64,000 bases of DNA from Stenotrophomonas sp. SAM-B (GTDB lineage Bacteria; Pseudomonadota; Gammaproteobacteria; Xanthomonadales; Xanthomonadaceae). The DNA is taken from assembly GCF_013387485.1 (NCBI RefSeq), contig NZ_JABBXB010000002.1:124001-188000 (forward strand). Direction: 5' to 3'. This document shows, piece after piece, positions 35,311 to 46,457 of the stretch. The translations under genes were made by a program, and so were the position numbers. Every line of letters begins with the position of its first letter. Position 1 is the stretch's first letter. Below the pieces are notes generated by a model that did no database searches, was not told the DNA's origin, and was given only the letters and a program-made list of their open reading frames with translations.

Positions 35311-36425
35311 ACCTGATCGAGCCCGCCGGGTCGACTGCCACCACCGATTGCGTGAAGCTGCTGATTGTCGATGACATTCCGCAGAACCTGGTCGCGATGG
35401 AAGCGCTGCTGCGTCGCCCGGGCCTGGAGATCCTGTGTGCCCCCTCCGGTGCCGAGGCGCTGGAACTACTGCTCGAGCATGAGGTGGCGCTGGCGCTGCT
35501 GGACGTGCACATGCCGGAGATCGACGGCTTTTCGCTCGCCGAACTGATGCGCGGCTCGCAGCGCAGCCGCAATGTGCCGATCATCTTCCTGACTGCCTCG
35601 CCGAACGACCCCGTGCGCGCGTTCAAGGGCTACGAGACCGGGGCGGTCGATTTCCTGCACAAGCCGATCGAGCCGCAGGTGATCATGAGCAAGGTCAATG
35701 TGTTCATCGAGCTCTACCAGCAGAAGCAGCTGCTCAAGACGCGCAACGAGGCGCTGGAGCATGCGCTCACGCTCAACGAAACGATGATGGCGGTGCTCAC
35801 GCACGATCTGCGCACGCCGCTGGCCTCGATCCTGCTGTGCGCCGACAAGCTGGCGCTGGACCTGCCGGACGACAGCCAGGTGCAGCGCACGCTCGGTCAC
35901 TTGGAGAACAGTGCCCAGCGCATGGCCCGGATGGTGGAGCAGCTGCTGGATTTCTCGAAGATCCGTACCGGCGGGTTGCGCCTGTACAGCACCGAGTGCG
36001 ATCTGGCCGACGTGGCCGCAACGGTCGTGGCCGAGATCGGGCGCGCGCATCCGCAGGCGAGCATCGAGCTGCAGGTCCAGGGCGATGCCCACTTGCAGGG
36101 CGATCCGGATCGGCTGGCGCAGTTGTTGTCCAACCTGATCGGGAATGCAGTGCTGCATGGCGGCGATGCGCCCGTGCTGGTTCGCCTGGAGGGTGAGCGC
36201 AGCGCGCCGCTGCGCCTGCAGGTGCGCAATGCCGGGCAGATTCCCGAGGCGTTGCTGCCGCGCCTGTTCGAGCCGTTCAAGGCCAGTTTCCACGACAGCC
36301 GCGGGCTGGGGCTGGGATTGTTCATCGCCAGCGAGTTCGCGCGCGCGCATGGCGGCACGCTGGTGGCCGCGAACCAGGACGGCACGGTCCTGTTTGAAAC
36401 CCTGCTGCAGCGACGGCCGCGCTGA
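35307..36425 (+). CDS. Receiver-histidine kinase fusion (REC-HisKA-HATPase)
   Basis: This 372-residue soluble protein has an N-terminal receiver (about 15-135, phospho-acceptor Asp66 in LLDVHMPEIDG), a helical linker, HisKA with LTHDLRTPL (His166) and HATPase_c with NLIGNAV and GLGLGLFIASEF. The ATP-lid is short and lacks the full DxGxG motif (RNAGQIPE), so kinase strength may be reduced. A receiver in front of a kinase usually puts kinase activity under control of an upstream phosphodonor, here probably the triple-receiver hybrid kinase. It is the last gene of the operon and is followed by a hairpin terminator. Confidence 0.9.
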   Translation: MNLIEPAGSTATTDCVKLLIVDDIPQNLVAMEALLRRPGLEILCAPSGAEALELLLEHEVALALLDVHMPEIDGFSLAELMRGSQRSRNVPIIFLTASPNDPVRAFKGYETGAVDFLHKPIEPQVIMSKVNVFIELYQQKQLLKTRNEALEHALTLNETMMAVLTHDLRTPLASILLCADKLALDLPDDSQVQRTLGHLENSAQRMARMVEQLLDFSKIRTGGLRLYSTECDLADVAATVVAEIGRAHPQASIELQVQGDAHLQGDPDRLAQLLSNLIGNAVLHGGDAPVLVRLEGERSAPLRLQVRNAGQIPEALLPRLFEPFKASFHDSRGLGLGLFIASEFARAHGGTLVAANQDGTVLFETLLQRRPR

Positions 36426-36435
36426 TCGCGGCGGA

Positions 36436-36474
36436 ACCATCCCGGCACTGTGCCGGGATGGTCGAGTGCTTTTT
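36436..36474 (+). terminator. Rho-independent terminator after the kinase/CheR/CheB operon
   Basis: A perfect inverted repeat, ACCATCCCGGCAC (36436-36448) with GTGCCGGGATGGT (36450-36462), lies about 10 bases after the stop and is followed by a TTTT run at 36471-36474. Confidence 0.7.
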
Positions 36475-36652
36475 ACAGCGGATCGCAGCAGAGGTGCACG
36501 CCGTGCCCGCCATACGTGCAGTTCGGCTGCTCGGCACATCCCGCCAATGGCGTGGGCTGGCTGGAGGTGGCCAGCGCTTGGCTGGAGGCGAACGCCAATG
36601 CGCAGACAACGGCGATACCACCAAAGACCGAGACGAGTTTCTTCGACTTCAT
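36473..36652 (-). CDS. Small secreted cysteine-rich protein, copy 1
   Basis: This 59-residue protein starts MKSKKLVSVFGGIAV, with a signal peptide cleaved near ALA-TS (residue 28). The mature peptide of about 31 residues has four cysteines in the pattern GC...NC...LCC near the end (Cys39, 45, 55, 56). It is an evident paralogue of the neighbouring 64-residue protein: same lysine-start signal, LAFAS-QA-AT at the cleavage region and the same cysteine spacing. The family is not recognised. A membrane-anchored thioredoxin-like gene on the same strand upstream could form or reduce its disulfides. Confidence 0.7.
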   Translation of the reverse strand: MKSKKLVSVFGGIAVVCALAFASSQALATSSQPTPLAGCAEQPNCTYGGHGVHLCCDPL

Positions 36653-36706
36653 GGTGCTTCTCCTTGAGTGGATGGGACGGATGCAACGGGTGGTGCGCGA
36701 AGCGGT

Positions 36707-36901
36707 TTACCGGGCCGGCGGATCCGTAAGCGGGCAGCAGGTGCCGTCCGGATTGGCGCCGTAGTCGCAGTGCGGCGCGGCCTTGCAGCCCGACAGCGTG
36801 GCGGGCGAGGCGGAGGTCGCGAAGGCCTGGGCGGAAGCGAAGGCGAGCATGCCGGCGACGGCGAGGCCGCCAAGCAGGGACAGCGTGTGTTTCGAGGTCA
36901 T
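36707..36901 (-). CDS. Small secreted cysteine-rich protein, copy 2
   Basis: This 64-residue protein starts MTSKHTLSLLGGLAV, with cleavage near AFA-TS (residue 29). The mature part has four cysteines in the order SGCKAAPHC...GTCCPL. It is a tandem paralogue of the gene at 36473-36652, 54 bases apart. The ribosome binding site is AGGAGTTG before ATG 36901. Function unknown; peptides of this sort can be bacteriocin-like, metal-binding or redox-active, and the sequence alone does not decide. Confidence 0.75.
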   Translation of the reverse strand: MTSKHTLSLLGGLAVAGMLAFASAQAFATSASPATLSGCKAAPHCDYGANPDGTCCPLTDPPAR

Positions 36902-37007
36902 CGTTCAACTCCTGGATGGGAAGGAAAACCGATGCAACTGCCGATCCGCGCCCACGGACGGGTGCGGAGAGACCTGGGTGCGGCGCGCACGGGTGGCGCC
37001 TGGGGGG

Positions 37008-37625
37008 TCAGCCTGCCGGCGGCGGCGGCATCGCACTGCGCGCGGCGTTCACCACGAAGGCGCCGGTGATGGCATTGACCGAGCTGTCCTTGAGCTGGCC
37101 CACGTACCGATAGATCACTTTGCCGTCCTGGATCACCACCACCATCGGCACCATCGTGGCGCTATAGCGCTGTGTGATCCGGTCATCGGTATCGTTCACC
37201 ACCGGGAAGTCGAAGCCATGCTGGCGTGCGTAGTCCGCGGCGGTTTCATGGGGCGGCAGGCTGACGCCGACCATTTCGAAGGCGCGGTTGCCGTTGTTCC
37301 GGCCGGCGGCGTCCAGCGCCTGGATCTGCGGTACCGAGGCGAGGCAGAACCTGCAGGCAGGGGAGAAGAAGTAGAGGATCTGGCGGCCGCTGGCGGGGCC
37401 GGCCAAGGTCAGTGCCTGGCCGTCGAGTGCGGTGGCGTCGAATGCTTCCGGCCGGGCGCCTTCGGGCAGGCCGTGCACGGCTTTGGAAATCTGTTCGACC
37501 TTGCTCACCAGCACGGCCTGCTGCTGGCGGAGCTGGCGGTTCTGCACGGCCAGCGTGGTCATCAACGCGGCGAGGACGACGATCAGAGCGAGGGGGCCGT
37601 ACTTCCGTAGTGCGGATGCGTCCAT
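37008..37625 (-). CDS. Membrane-anchored thioredoxin-like (TlpA/peroxiredoxin-type) protein
   Basis: This 205-residue protein starts MDASALRKYG, with one N-terminal membrane anchor (about residues 10-28), a short coiled region and a periplasmic thioredoxin-like domain (about 60-190). The active site CxxC is SPACRFCLAS, near residue 95, and the cis-Pro loop is ATMVPMVVV. It probably handles disulfides of exported proteins. AAGGAG 4 bases before ATG 37625 supports the start. Two small secreted cysteine-rich proteins are encoded just downstream on the same strand, the likely substrates if the genes form one operon. Confidence 0.8.
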   Translation of the reverse strand: MDASALRKYGPLALIVVLAALMTTLAVQNRQLRQQQAVLVSKVEQISKAVHGLPEGARPEAFDATALDGQALTLAGPASGRQILYFFSPACRFCLASVPQIQALDAAGRNNGNRAFEMVGVSLPPHETAADYARQHGFDFPVVNDTDDRITQRYSATMVPMVVVIQDGKVIYRYVGQLKDSSVNAITGAFVVNAARSAMPPPPAG

Positions 37626-37670
37626 GCTGCTCCTTGGCCTTCGGCCGGGTCCATGGCTGAGTAGGTGCGG

Positions 37671-37701
37671 TATATATCCGGCAACAAAAATCATTTGTCA
37701 A
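37671..37701 (-). promoter_or_regulatory. Sigma-70-like promoter of the thioredoxin-like/cysteine-rich peptide genes
   Basis: On the minus strand a perfect -35 TTGACA (37696-37701) and a -10-like TATATA (37671-37676) are separated by 19 bases, slightly long. The -10 lies about 45 bases before the start codon at 37625. Confidence 0.4.
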
Positions 37702-37814
37702 ACACGATCGGGGGCGCTCCGCAGTCGCCGGACCGCCCGGCCAGTCGCAAACCCCCGTGAGGTAAACTGTCCGGGCGCCGCAGCCCTTCGCCACCGGCCA
37801 TTGCTGGAGCCACC

Positions 37815-38273
37815 ATGCCGTCGTCGAGCCGTAAAGCCACCACGCCCCTGATCGATGCCCAGGTGCACGTCGAGGGCTTCGTGCAGGTGCGCGAGGCGCG
37901 CCGGTCCGAGCTGGTCGAGGATTATGTGGAGCTGATCGCGGACCTGATCGCCGATGGCCGTGAGGCCCGCCAGGTGGACATCGCCAGCCGGCTCGGGGTG
38001 GCGCAGCCGACGGTCGCCAAGGCGCTCAAGCGACTGGTCAAGGAGGGATGGGCGATCCAGCGACCGTACCGTGGCGTGTTCCTGACCCCGGCCGGCGAGC
38101 AGCTGGCGGTGGAGATGCGTGCCCGCCACCAGACCGTGGAGCAGTTCCTGCTGGCACTGGGCGTGGACGCCGACTCGGCGCGCCGCGACGCCGAAGGCAT
38201 CGAGCACCACGTCAGCGAGGCCACCCTGGCTGCGTTCGAGGCATTCGTGCGCAAGGCCAACGGCCATGGTTGA
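37815..38273 (+). CDS. mntR: MntR manganese-responsive transcription regulator
   Basis: This 152-residue DtxR-family protein has an extended N-terminus (about 1-30), a winged helix-turn-helix (about 35-100, [26 protein letters not shown]) and a metal-binding dimerisation domain containing HQTVEQFL and [12 protein letters not shown]. The length and the [18 protein letters not shown] segment match the proteobacterial MntR type. It represses manganese uptake and activates efflux when manganese is high; no transporter gene is adjacent here. Its end overlaps tadA by 8 bases. Confidence 0.9.
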   Translation: MPSSSRKATTPLIDAQVHVEGFVQVREARRSELVEDYVELIADLIADGREARQVDIASRLGVAQPTVAKALKRLVKEGWAIQRPYRGVFLTPAGEQLAVEMRARHQTVEQFLLALGVDADSARRDAEGIEHHVSEATLAAFEAFVRKANGHG

Positions 38274-38790
38274 GCGCCTCGCGCCGCCGCCCCCGCTGGG
38301 CGTGCCGGTGCACGACCAGGACGAGCACTGGATGCGCCATGCACTGGGCCTGGCCGAGCGTGCCGAGCGTGAGTTCAACGAGATTCCGGTCGGCGCGGTG
38401 CTGGTCGGTGCCGACGGCGCCGTGCTCGGTGAAGGCTGGAACCTCAATATCGCCGACCACGACCCCAGCGCGCACGCCGAGATCGTGGCGATGCGGCAGG
38501 CGGGCAGGGCGCTGGCCAACCACCGGCTGGTCGGCAGCACGCTGTACGTCACCCTGGAGCCGTGTGCGATGTGCGCCATGGCGATCGTGCACGCACGCGT
38601 GGCGCGGCTGGTGTATGCGGCGACCGACCCCAAGACCGGTGCCTGCGGCAGCGTGTTCGACCTGATCGGCGACCCGCGGCACAACCACCGTGTCGAGCTC
38701 CACGGCGGCGTGCTGGCCAAGGACGCCAGCACCCGCTTGACCAACTACTTCCGCGCCAAGCGTGGCAAGCCGCCGCTGCTGCTGGAATAA
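38266..38790 (+). CDS. tadA: tRNA-specific adenosine deaminase TadA
   Basis: This 174-residue protein of the cytidine deaminase fold has the zinc site His70-Ala-Glu72 (SAHAEIVAM) and PCAMC (Cys100, Cys103). It converts adenosine 34 of tRNA-Arg(ACG) to inosine and is normally essential. [14 protein letters not shown] and [10 protein letters not shown] are typical TadA segments. ATG 38266 lies inside the end of mntR, suggesting coupled translation. Confidence 0.95.
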   Translation: MVERLAPPPPLGVPVHDQDEHWMRHALGLAERAEREFNEIPVGAVLVGADGAVLGEGWNLNIADHDPSAHAEIVAMRQAGRALANHRLVGSTLYVTLEPCAMCAMAIVHARVARLVYAATDPKTGACGSVFDLIGDPRHNHRVELHGGVLAKDASTRLTNYFRAKRGKPPLLLE

Positions 38791-38890
38791 GGGCGCCGCA
38801 GCGACAGGGTCGTGACGGGTTGGCGGTATCATGTGGGCCTTATCCATTCCCGGTCGCGGCGCAGGCAGCGACCCAGCACAAGGCGAACAC

Positions 38891-39460
38891 ATGGCGGACA
38901 ACGGCGCAGAAGGCGAGCGACTGATCTGGATCGATCTGGAAATGACCGGTCTGGACACCGACAACGATGCCATCATCGAGATCGCCACGGTGGTCACCGA
39001 TGCGCAGTTGAACGTGCTGGCCGAAGGTCCGGAGTTCGCGATCCATCATCCGGTGGAGCGGCTGGAGGCCATGGACGAATGGAACCGCAACCAGCACCGC
39101 CGATCCGGGCTGTGGCAGCGTGTGGTCGACAGCAGCGTGACGCTGGGCCAGGCCGAGGCGCAGACCATCGCGTTCCTGCAGCAGTGGATCAAGGCGGGTG
39201 CCTCGCCGATGTGCGGCAATTCGATCTGCCAGGACCGTCGCTTCCTGCACCGTGAAATGCCGCGCCTGGAGAAGTACTTCCACTACCGGAACCTGGACGT
39301 TTCCACGATCAAGGAACTGGCCAAGCGCTGGGCCCCGGGCGTCGCCGCCGGCGTCGGCAAGACCGCCAGCCATACCGCGCTGAGCGACGTGCACGATTCC
39401 ATCGCGGAGCTGCGCCACTACCGGCAGTTCATGGGCGCGCTGTCGGGCCTGCCGGCCTGA
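38891..39460 (+). CDS. orn: Oligoribonuclease
   Basis: This 189-residue DEDDh 3'-5' exonuclease degrades 2-5-mer RNA and pGpG, ending c-di-GMP breakdown. The motifs are [10 protein letters not shown] (Asp, Glu), [13 protein letters not shown] and [12 protein letters not shown]. Its length matches the family. The start is ATG 38891; the open frame upstream to 38831 is not family-like. Confidence 0.96.
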   Translation: MADNGAEGERLIWIDLEMTGLDTDNDAIIEIATVVTDAQLNVLAEGPEFAIHHPVERLEAMDEWNRNQHRRSGLWQRVVDSSVTLGQAEAQTIAFLQQWIKAGASPMCGNSICQDRRFLHREMPRLEKYFHYRNLDVSTIKELAKRWAPGVAAGVGKTASHTALSDVHDSIAELRHYRQFMGALSGLPA

Positions 39461-39521
39461 GCCCACCGGGGCATTCAGCCACCGGCAGGCGAGGCAACAA
39501 GCGGTAGACATCGGCGGCGCT

Positions 39522-40403
39522 ATGATCGCGGCCATGAACGCCATCACCTCGCCGCAACCGCCGCCGCTGTCGTCCTCGATCCTGCCGACCTCGCAGGATT
39601 GGCGCGACCTGCAGCGTGCGGTGGACCTGCTTGAATCGCCCACGCTGACCGCCAAGATGGCGAACCTGATCGGCTCGCCGTTGGAGTTCGCGGTCAAGCG
39701 GCTGCCTGATTCGGTATCGCGCCGCATCCATGGTGCGGTCGAGGCGGCGTTGTTCAAATCCGCGCAGGCCGCGTTGTGGACGATGGACAACACGCCCGGC
39801 AAGGCGGCCTCCACCCGTTGGCACAAACTGGCCGCGGCCACCTCCGGTGCGGTCGGCGGCGCGTTCGGGTTCACCACGCTGTTCATCGAACTGCCGGTGT
39901 CGACCACCATCATGATGCGCTCGGTGGCCGACGTCGCCCGCAGCGAGGGCTTCGACCTGCGTGACATGAGCACCCGGCACGCCTGCCTGGAGGTGTTCGC
40001 GCTGGGTGGCAATTCGGGCAAGGACGACGCCAGCGAGACCGGCTACTACATCACCCGTGGCTTCACCGCCGAAGTGATGCGCCACCTCTCCGCCGAGCTG
40101 GCCGGGCGCGCGGTCGGCGGCAGCCCGGTGATGATCGGGCTGACCCCGAAGGAGGCCGGCAAGTGGCTGGCCAAGCTCGTGGAGAAGGTCGCCGCGCGCT
40201 TCGGGGTGGTGGTCACCGAGAAGTTCGCCGCGCAGGCGGTGCCGATCGTGGGGGCGGTGGCCGGTGCAACGCTCAACACCATGTTCACCGACTACTACCA
40301 GGACGTGGCGCGCGGGCACTTCATCGTGCGCCGGCTGGAACGTACCTACGGCTACGATACCGTGCGGGCCGCCTACTCGATGCTGGCGGCCGAGCGTACC
40401 TGA
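39522..40403 (+). CDS. EcsC family protein
   Basis: This 293-residue protein resembles the EcsC family. A central region (about 95-200) with SGAVGGAFGFTTLFIELPVSTTIMMRSVADVARSEG is the most conserved, and GAVAGATLNTMFTDYYQDVARGHF lies at the end. The two hydrophobic stretches suggest membrane contact. The family function is unclear; EcsC in Bacillus accompanies an ABC transporter, which is absent here. Start ATG 39522 or 39534; the choice changes four residues. Confidence 0.8.
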   Translation: MIAAMNAITSPQPPPLSSSILPTSQDWRDLQRAVDLLESPTLTAKMANLIGSPLEFAVKRLPDSVSRRIHGAVEAALFKSAQAALWTMDNTPGKAASTRWHKLAAATSGAVGGAFGFTTLFIELPVSTTIMMRSVADVARSEGFDLRDMSTRHACLEVFALGGNSGKDDASETGYYITRGFTAEVMRHLSAELAGRAVGGSPVMIGLTPKEAGKWLAKLVEKVAARFGVVVTEKFAAQAVPIVGAVAGATLNTMFTDYYQDVARGHFIVRRLERTYGYDTVRAAYSMLAAERT

Positions 40404-40522
40404 TCGATCGTTGCACGGGCGGCACAACTGTTTTGCCGCCGCAGGGCTGTTGAGCGGGCGGTGCGGTGCCCATCCTTGTCGGCATCACCGCTTCGGCGGC
40501 GCCCCCCCGATCAAGGATTCCC

Positions 40523-41644
40523 ATGCTGTTCTCCCCCTACACCCGTGGCGCGCTGACGCTGCCCAACCGTATCGTGATGCCGCCGATGACCCGTTCGCGG
40601 GCCGGTGCGGGCAACGTTGCCACGCCGTTGATGGCCGAGTACTACGCCCAGCGCGCCTCGGCCGGCCTGATCGTCAGCGAAGGTACCCAGATCAGCCAGC
40701 AGGGCCAGGGCTACGCCTGGACCCCGGGCATCCATGACGAGGCCCAGATCGCCGGCTGGCGCGGCGTCACCGACGCGGTCCACGCTGCGGGTGGCCGGAT
40801 CGTCGCCCAGCTCTGGCATGTCGGCCGCGTCTCGCATGTGGCCCTGCAGCCAGGGGGCACTGCGCCGGTATCCTCCTCGGCGCTGCTGGCCGAGGGCGTC
40901 AAGGTGTTCGTCGATCCGGAAGGGCGCGGCCCGCAGAGCGGCGTCGGCGAGATGGTGCAGCACTCGATGCCGCGCGCATTGGCCATCGATGAGATCGCCG
41001 GGATCGTGCGCGAATACGCGGCGGCCGCGCGCAATGCGATCGCGGCAGGCTTCGATGGCATCGAACTGCATGGCGCCAACGGCTACCTGATCAACCAGTT
41101 CATCGACTCCCAGGCCAATCAGCGCACGGATGGCTACGGTGGCTCGCTGCAGAACCGCCTGCGCTTCCTGCGCGAGGTAACCGAAGCGGTGGCTGCGGAG
41201 ATCGGTGCCGAGCGCGTCGGCGTGCGCCTGGCCCCGCTGACCACGCTGCAGGGCGCGGTGGACGACACCCCGCAGGCCACCTACCTGGCCGCCGCGCACC
41301 TGCTGGACCAGATCGGCGTGGGCTACCTGCATATCGCCGAAGCCGACTGGGAGGACGCGCCGGTGATGCCGGTGGCCTTCAAGGAGGCGCTGCGCATGAT
41401 CTATCGCGGCACGCTGATCTATGCCGGCAAGTACACGGTGGCGCGTGCGGAGGAAGCACTGGCCAAGGGCTGGGCCGACTTGATCGCGTTCGGCCGGCCG
41501 TTCATCGCCAACCCGGACCTGCCGGAGCGCCTGCGGCAGGGCCTGCCGTTGAACCCGTCGGACAAGGCGACGTTCTTCGGGGGTGGAGCGGAAGGGTTCA
41601 CCGATTACCCGGTGGCCGAGGTGGCCGAGACCGCCGAAGCCTGA
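40523..41644 (+). CDS. Old yellow enzyme family alkene reductase (NemA/XenA-like)
   Basis: This 373-residue FMN-dependent TIM-barrel enzyme has the typical NRIVMPPMTRSRA start, AQLWHVGRVSH, GFDGIELHGANGYLINQF and the end barrel motif LIAFGRPFIANPDLPERL. His and Asn in HGAN bind the substrate carbonyl. Such enzymes reduce activated alkenes, nitro compounds or quinones with NADPH. Start ATG 40523 after AAGGA; the upstream extension from 40466 is unlikely. It is followed by a REP pair and a bidirectional terminator shared with ppsA. Confidence 0.92.
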   Translation: MLFSPYTRGALTLPNRIVMPPMTRSRAGAGNVATPLMAEYYAQRASAGLIVSEGTQISQQGQGYAWTPGIHDEAQIAGWRGVTDAVHAAGGRIVAQLWHVGRVSHVALQPGGTAPVSSSALLAEGVKVFVDPEGRGPQSGVGEMVQHSMPRALAIDEIAGIVREYAAAARNAIAAGFDGIELHGANGYLINQFIDSQANQRTDGYGGSLQNRLRFLREVTEAVAAEIGAERVGVRLAPLTTLQGAVDDTPQATYLAAAHLLDQIGVGYLHIAEADWEDAPVMPVAFKEALRMIYRGTLIYAGKYTVARAEEALAKGWADLIAFGRPFIANPDLPERLRQGLPLNPSDKATFFGGGAEGFTDYPVAEVAETAEA

Positions 41645-41691
41645 CGGTCCTTGCCGCCACGCCCAAGCGTGGCAACGCGCGAAGCCTGACG

Positions 41692-41790
41692 GTAGTGCCA
41701 CGCCATGCGTGGCAGCGCGGACCTTCCGTCCATTGGATGCCCACCGAATGGCGGTCCAACGAAAAGCAGCCACGCATGGCGTGGCTCTAC
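41692..41790. repeat. GTAG-type REP dimer between the old yellow enzyme gene and ppsA
   Basis: Two palindromic elements face each other. GTAGTGCCACGCCATGCGTG begins at 41692, and the reverse complementary form CACGCATGGCGTGGCTCTAC ends at 41790. Both start with GTAG on their own strand, as in the S. maltophilia GTAG REP family. A degenerate third palindrome (CCACGCCCAAGCGTGG) lies near 41657-41672. Confidence 0.8.
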
Positions 41791-41817
41791 CTCTGGGACC
41801 GAATGCCTCGTCTCAAA

Positions 41818-41846
41818 AACAAAACCCCGCTTGCGCGGGGTTTTGT
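41818..41846. terminator. Bidirectional rho-independent terminator
   Basis: AAAACCCCGC and GCGGGGTTTT flank a TT loop (stem 41821-41844). With A-runs before and T-runs after, it can stop transcription from both the plus-strand gene at 41644 and the minus-strand ppsA ending at 41870. Confidence 0.9.
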
Positions 41847-41869
41847 TCTTCATCGCATTGCCGAAGGGA

Positions 41870-44248
<2,379 letters not shown>

Positions 44249-44391
44249 GCGCGATGCTCCGTTTGGCCATCGCCCGAGGCGGGCTGGATGGCCACGTCCG
44301 TAGGAAGAAGCCGATATGATGCCGGGCAGACCGCTGTCGGCACAAGCTTGTATCGACAGCCTTTTTAAGCTTCGGAGGGGGTAAAAGCCGT

Positions 44392-45213
44392 ATGTCGACG
44401 ATCCGTCCGGTGTTCTACGTGTCCGATGGAACCGGTATCACCGCTGAAACCATTGGGCATAGCCTCCTGACCCAGTTCTCCGGGTTCAGCTTCATCACCG
44501 ACCGAATGTCGTTCATCGATGATCCGGAAAAAGCGCGGGAAGCCTGTGAAAGGATCCGTGCAGCGGGGGAGCGGTACCAGGTTCGGCCCATCGTGGTCAG
44601 TTCCTGCGTGGACAGCGGGCTGAGCATCATCCTGGCCGAAAGCGGCGGGTTGATGCTGGACGTGTTCGCCCCCTTCATCGAGCCGCTGGAGCGCGAACTG
44701 GCGGTCAACCGGCATTCCCGGGTCGGCCAGGCGCACGGCATGGTCGACTTCGAGACCTACCACCGCCGCATCAACGCGATGAACTTCGCGCTGACCCATG
44801 ACGACGGCATCGCCATCAATTACGACGATGCCGACGTGATCCTCGTGGCCGTGTCGCGGGCCGGCAAGACCCCCACCTGCATCTACCTGGCCCTGCATTA
44901 CGGGGTCCGTGCGGCCAACTACCCGCTGACCGACGAGGATCTGGAGCAGGACCGGCTGCCGCCCCGGCTGCGTCCGTACCGCAAGAAGCTGTTCGGCCTG
45001 ACCATCGACCCGGACCGCCTGCAGCAGATCCGCCAGGAGCGCCGCCCTAATTCGCGCTACGCCAACCTGGAGACCTGCCGCCGCGAAGTGGCCGCGGCCG
45101 AGACCATGTTCCGGATGGAGCGGATCCCGACCCTGAGCACCACCCACACATCGATCGAGGAAATCTCGAGCAAGGTGCTGGGAACGCTGGGGCTGCAGCG
45201 CGAGATGTACTGA
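44392..45213 (+). CDS. ppsR: PEP synthetase regulatory protein (bifunctional kinase/pyrophosphorylase)
   Basis: This 273-residue DUF299 protein phosphorylates, using ADP, and dephosphorylates the PEP synthase threonine next to the catalytic His. The P-loop [14 protein letters not shown] lies near residue 155, and the N-terminal [13 protein letters not shown] is the family hallmark. A strong GGAGGGGG ribosome binding site precedes ATG 44392. Divergent pairing with ppsA is the common arrangement and supports the call. Confidence 0.95.
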   Translation: MSTIRPVFYVSDGTGITAETIGHSLLTQFSGFSFITDRMSFIDDPEKAREACERIRAAGERYQVRPIVVSSCVDSGLSIILAESGGLMLDVFAPFIEPLERELAVNRHSRVGQAHGMVDFETYHRRINAMNFALTHDDGIAINYDDADVILVAVSRAGKTPTCIYLALHYGVRAANYPLTDEDLEQDRLPPRLRPYRKKLFGLTIDPDRLQQIRQERRPNSRYANLETCRREVAAAETMFRMERIPTLSTTHTSIEEISSKVLGTLGLQREMY

Positions 45214-45235
45214 CCTTCGTGCCTTGGGCCGCGCG

Positions 45236-45309
45236 CCACGACCAACGGTCGTGGCCTACCCGGGATGGGGCGCGGCCGACCGCGGTAGGTATCGACCGTT
45301 GGTCGATAC
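45236..45309. repeat. GTAG-type REP dimer after ppsR
   Basis: Two inverted elements: CCACGACC-AA-CGGTCGTGG followed by CTAC (45256-45259), then GTAG (45285-45288) followed by GTATCGACC-GTT-GGTCGATAC ending at 45309. Orientation is opposite, as in paired REPs of S. maltophilia. No terminator T-run is present, though the hairpins could slow decay of the ppsR mRNA. Confidence 0.75.
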
Positions 45310-45380
45310 GCGAAGGAACGGCCCCTTTGGCCGGGCTGCCGCCGCCCCCACGTTGGGAGATCAACGTGTAGGATCGACCC

Positions 45381-45890
45381 ATGGCCCAGGCATCGCCCCG
45401 TATCGAACGCATTCCCCGGCTCAGCCGCCTGAGCTGGCTGATGGGTCTGTACGCCGAAAACTATCAGCACCTGGTGCGCCTGTTCGCGCCCGCCGAGCTC
45501 GTCCCCGGCAGCTATGTCTCTTCGATCGGCGATGGGCTGGATGTGCGCCTGGACGTGATCGAGTGCCACCGCTACACGGTCGAGCTGCGGCTGACCTACG
45601 ACTTCGCCGACCCGGTCACCGGGCAGCCGGATCCGTCGGCCTATGTGCGCCTGTACCGTGATGCCCGCCAGGCCGAGACCACCCATTGCTACGTGGGCCG
45701 CCGCTGGCAGGACGTGATGGGCATGTACCCGCCGCCGGCCGAGCTGATCAGCCACCGCATGCGGATGAACACCTTCCTCGGCAAATGGCTGGAATACCTG
45801 GCCGAACGCGGCCACGGCGTGGCGACCCTGCGCCGCGATGGCGCGGTGGCGGCACCCGCGGATGCCCGTCGCACCACCCTGGTGCCCTGA
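45381..45890 (+). CDS. DUF1249 family protein
   Basis: This 169-residue cytoplasmic protein matches DUF1249: LSWLMGLYAENYQHLVRLF near the start, RLDVIECHRYTVELRLTYDF in the centre and FLGKWLEYLAERGH near the end. The family is found in gammaproteobacteria, often near NUDIX genes, as here (60 bases before the next gene). Function unknown. Confidence 0.85.
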   Translation: MAQASPRIERIPRLSRLSWLMGLYAENYQHLVRLFAPAELVPGSYVSSIGDGLDVRLDVIECHRYTVELRLTYDFADPVTGQPDPSAYVRLYRDARQAETTHCYVGRRWQDVMGMYPPPAELISHRMRMNTFLGKWLEYLAERGHGVATLRRDGAVAAPADARRTTLVP

Positions 45891-45949
45891 GCCGCCCTCT
45901 GGCGGATCACGCATAATCGGGGGTCTGTGTTCCCCCGAGCCTGTGCGAA

Positions 45950-46438
45950 ATGCCCTATACCCCCATCGTGGCCACCCTGGGCTACGTGCTGTCCGCCGAC
46001 GGCAAGCAAGTGCTGATGATCCACCGCAACGCCCGCCCCGGTGACCTGCACCTGGGCAAGTACAACGGGCTGGGCGGCAAGATGGAGCGCGATGAAGACG
46101 CCGCCGCCTGCATGCGCCGCGAGATCCGCGAAGAAGCCGGGATCGAGTGCGGGACCATGCGCCTGCGCGGCACGATCAGCTGGCCGGGCTTCGGCAAGAA
46201 CGGCGAGGACTGGTTCGGTTTCGTGTTCGTCATCGATGACTTCACCGGCACGCCGCTGACCTCCAATCCGGAGGGAACCCTGGAATGGGTGGACGTGGAC
46301 AAGATCGACAGCCTGCCGCTGTGGGAAGGCGATCGCAGCTTCCTGCCGCTGGTCTTCGACGACGAGCCCCGCGCCTTCCATGGCGTGATGCCGTACCGCG
46401 ATGGCGCCATGCAGTCCTGGAGCTACACCCGGCTGTAA
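45950..46438 (+). CDS. NUDIX hydrolase, MutT-like 8-oxo-dGTP diphosphatase type
   Basis: This 162-residue NUDIX fold enzyme has a complete Nudix box, G(x5)E(x7)REIREEAGI, around residues 43-65. The family of this shape hydrolyses oxidised purine nucleotides such as 8-oxo-dGTP. The C-terminal FHGVMPYRDGAMQSW stretch is common in the group. Probably co-transcribed with the DUF1249 gene. Confidence 0.88.
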   Translation: MPYTPIVATLGYVLSADGKQVLMIHRNARPGDLHLGKYNGLGGKMERDEDAAACMRREIREEAGIECGTMRLRGTISWPGFGKNGEDWFGFVFVIDDFTGTPLTSNPEGTLEWVDVDKIDSLPLWEGDRSFLPLVFDDEPRAFHGVMPYRDGAMQSWSYTRL

Positions 46439-46457
46439 TGCCGGCCAGCGGCCGTCA

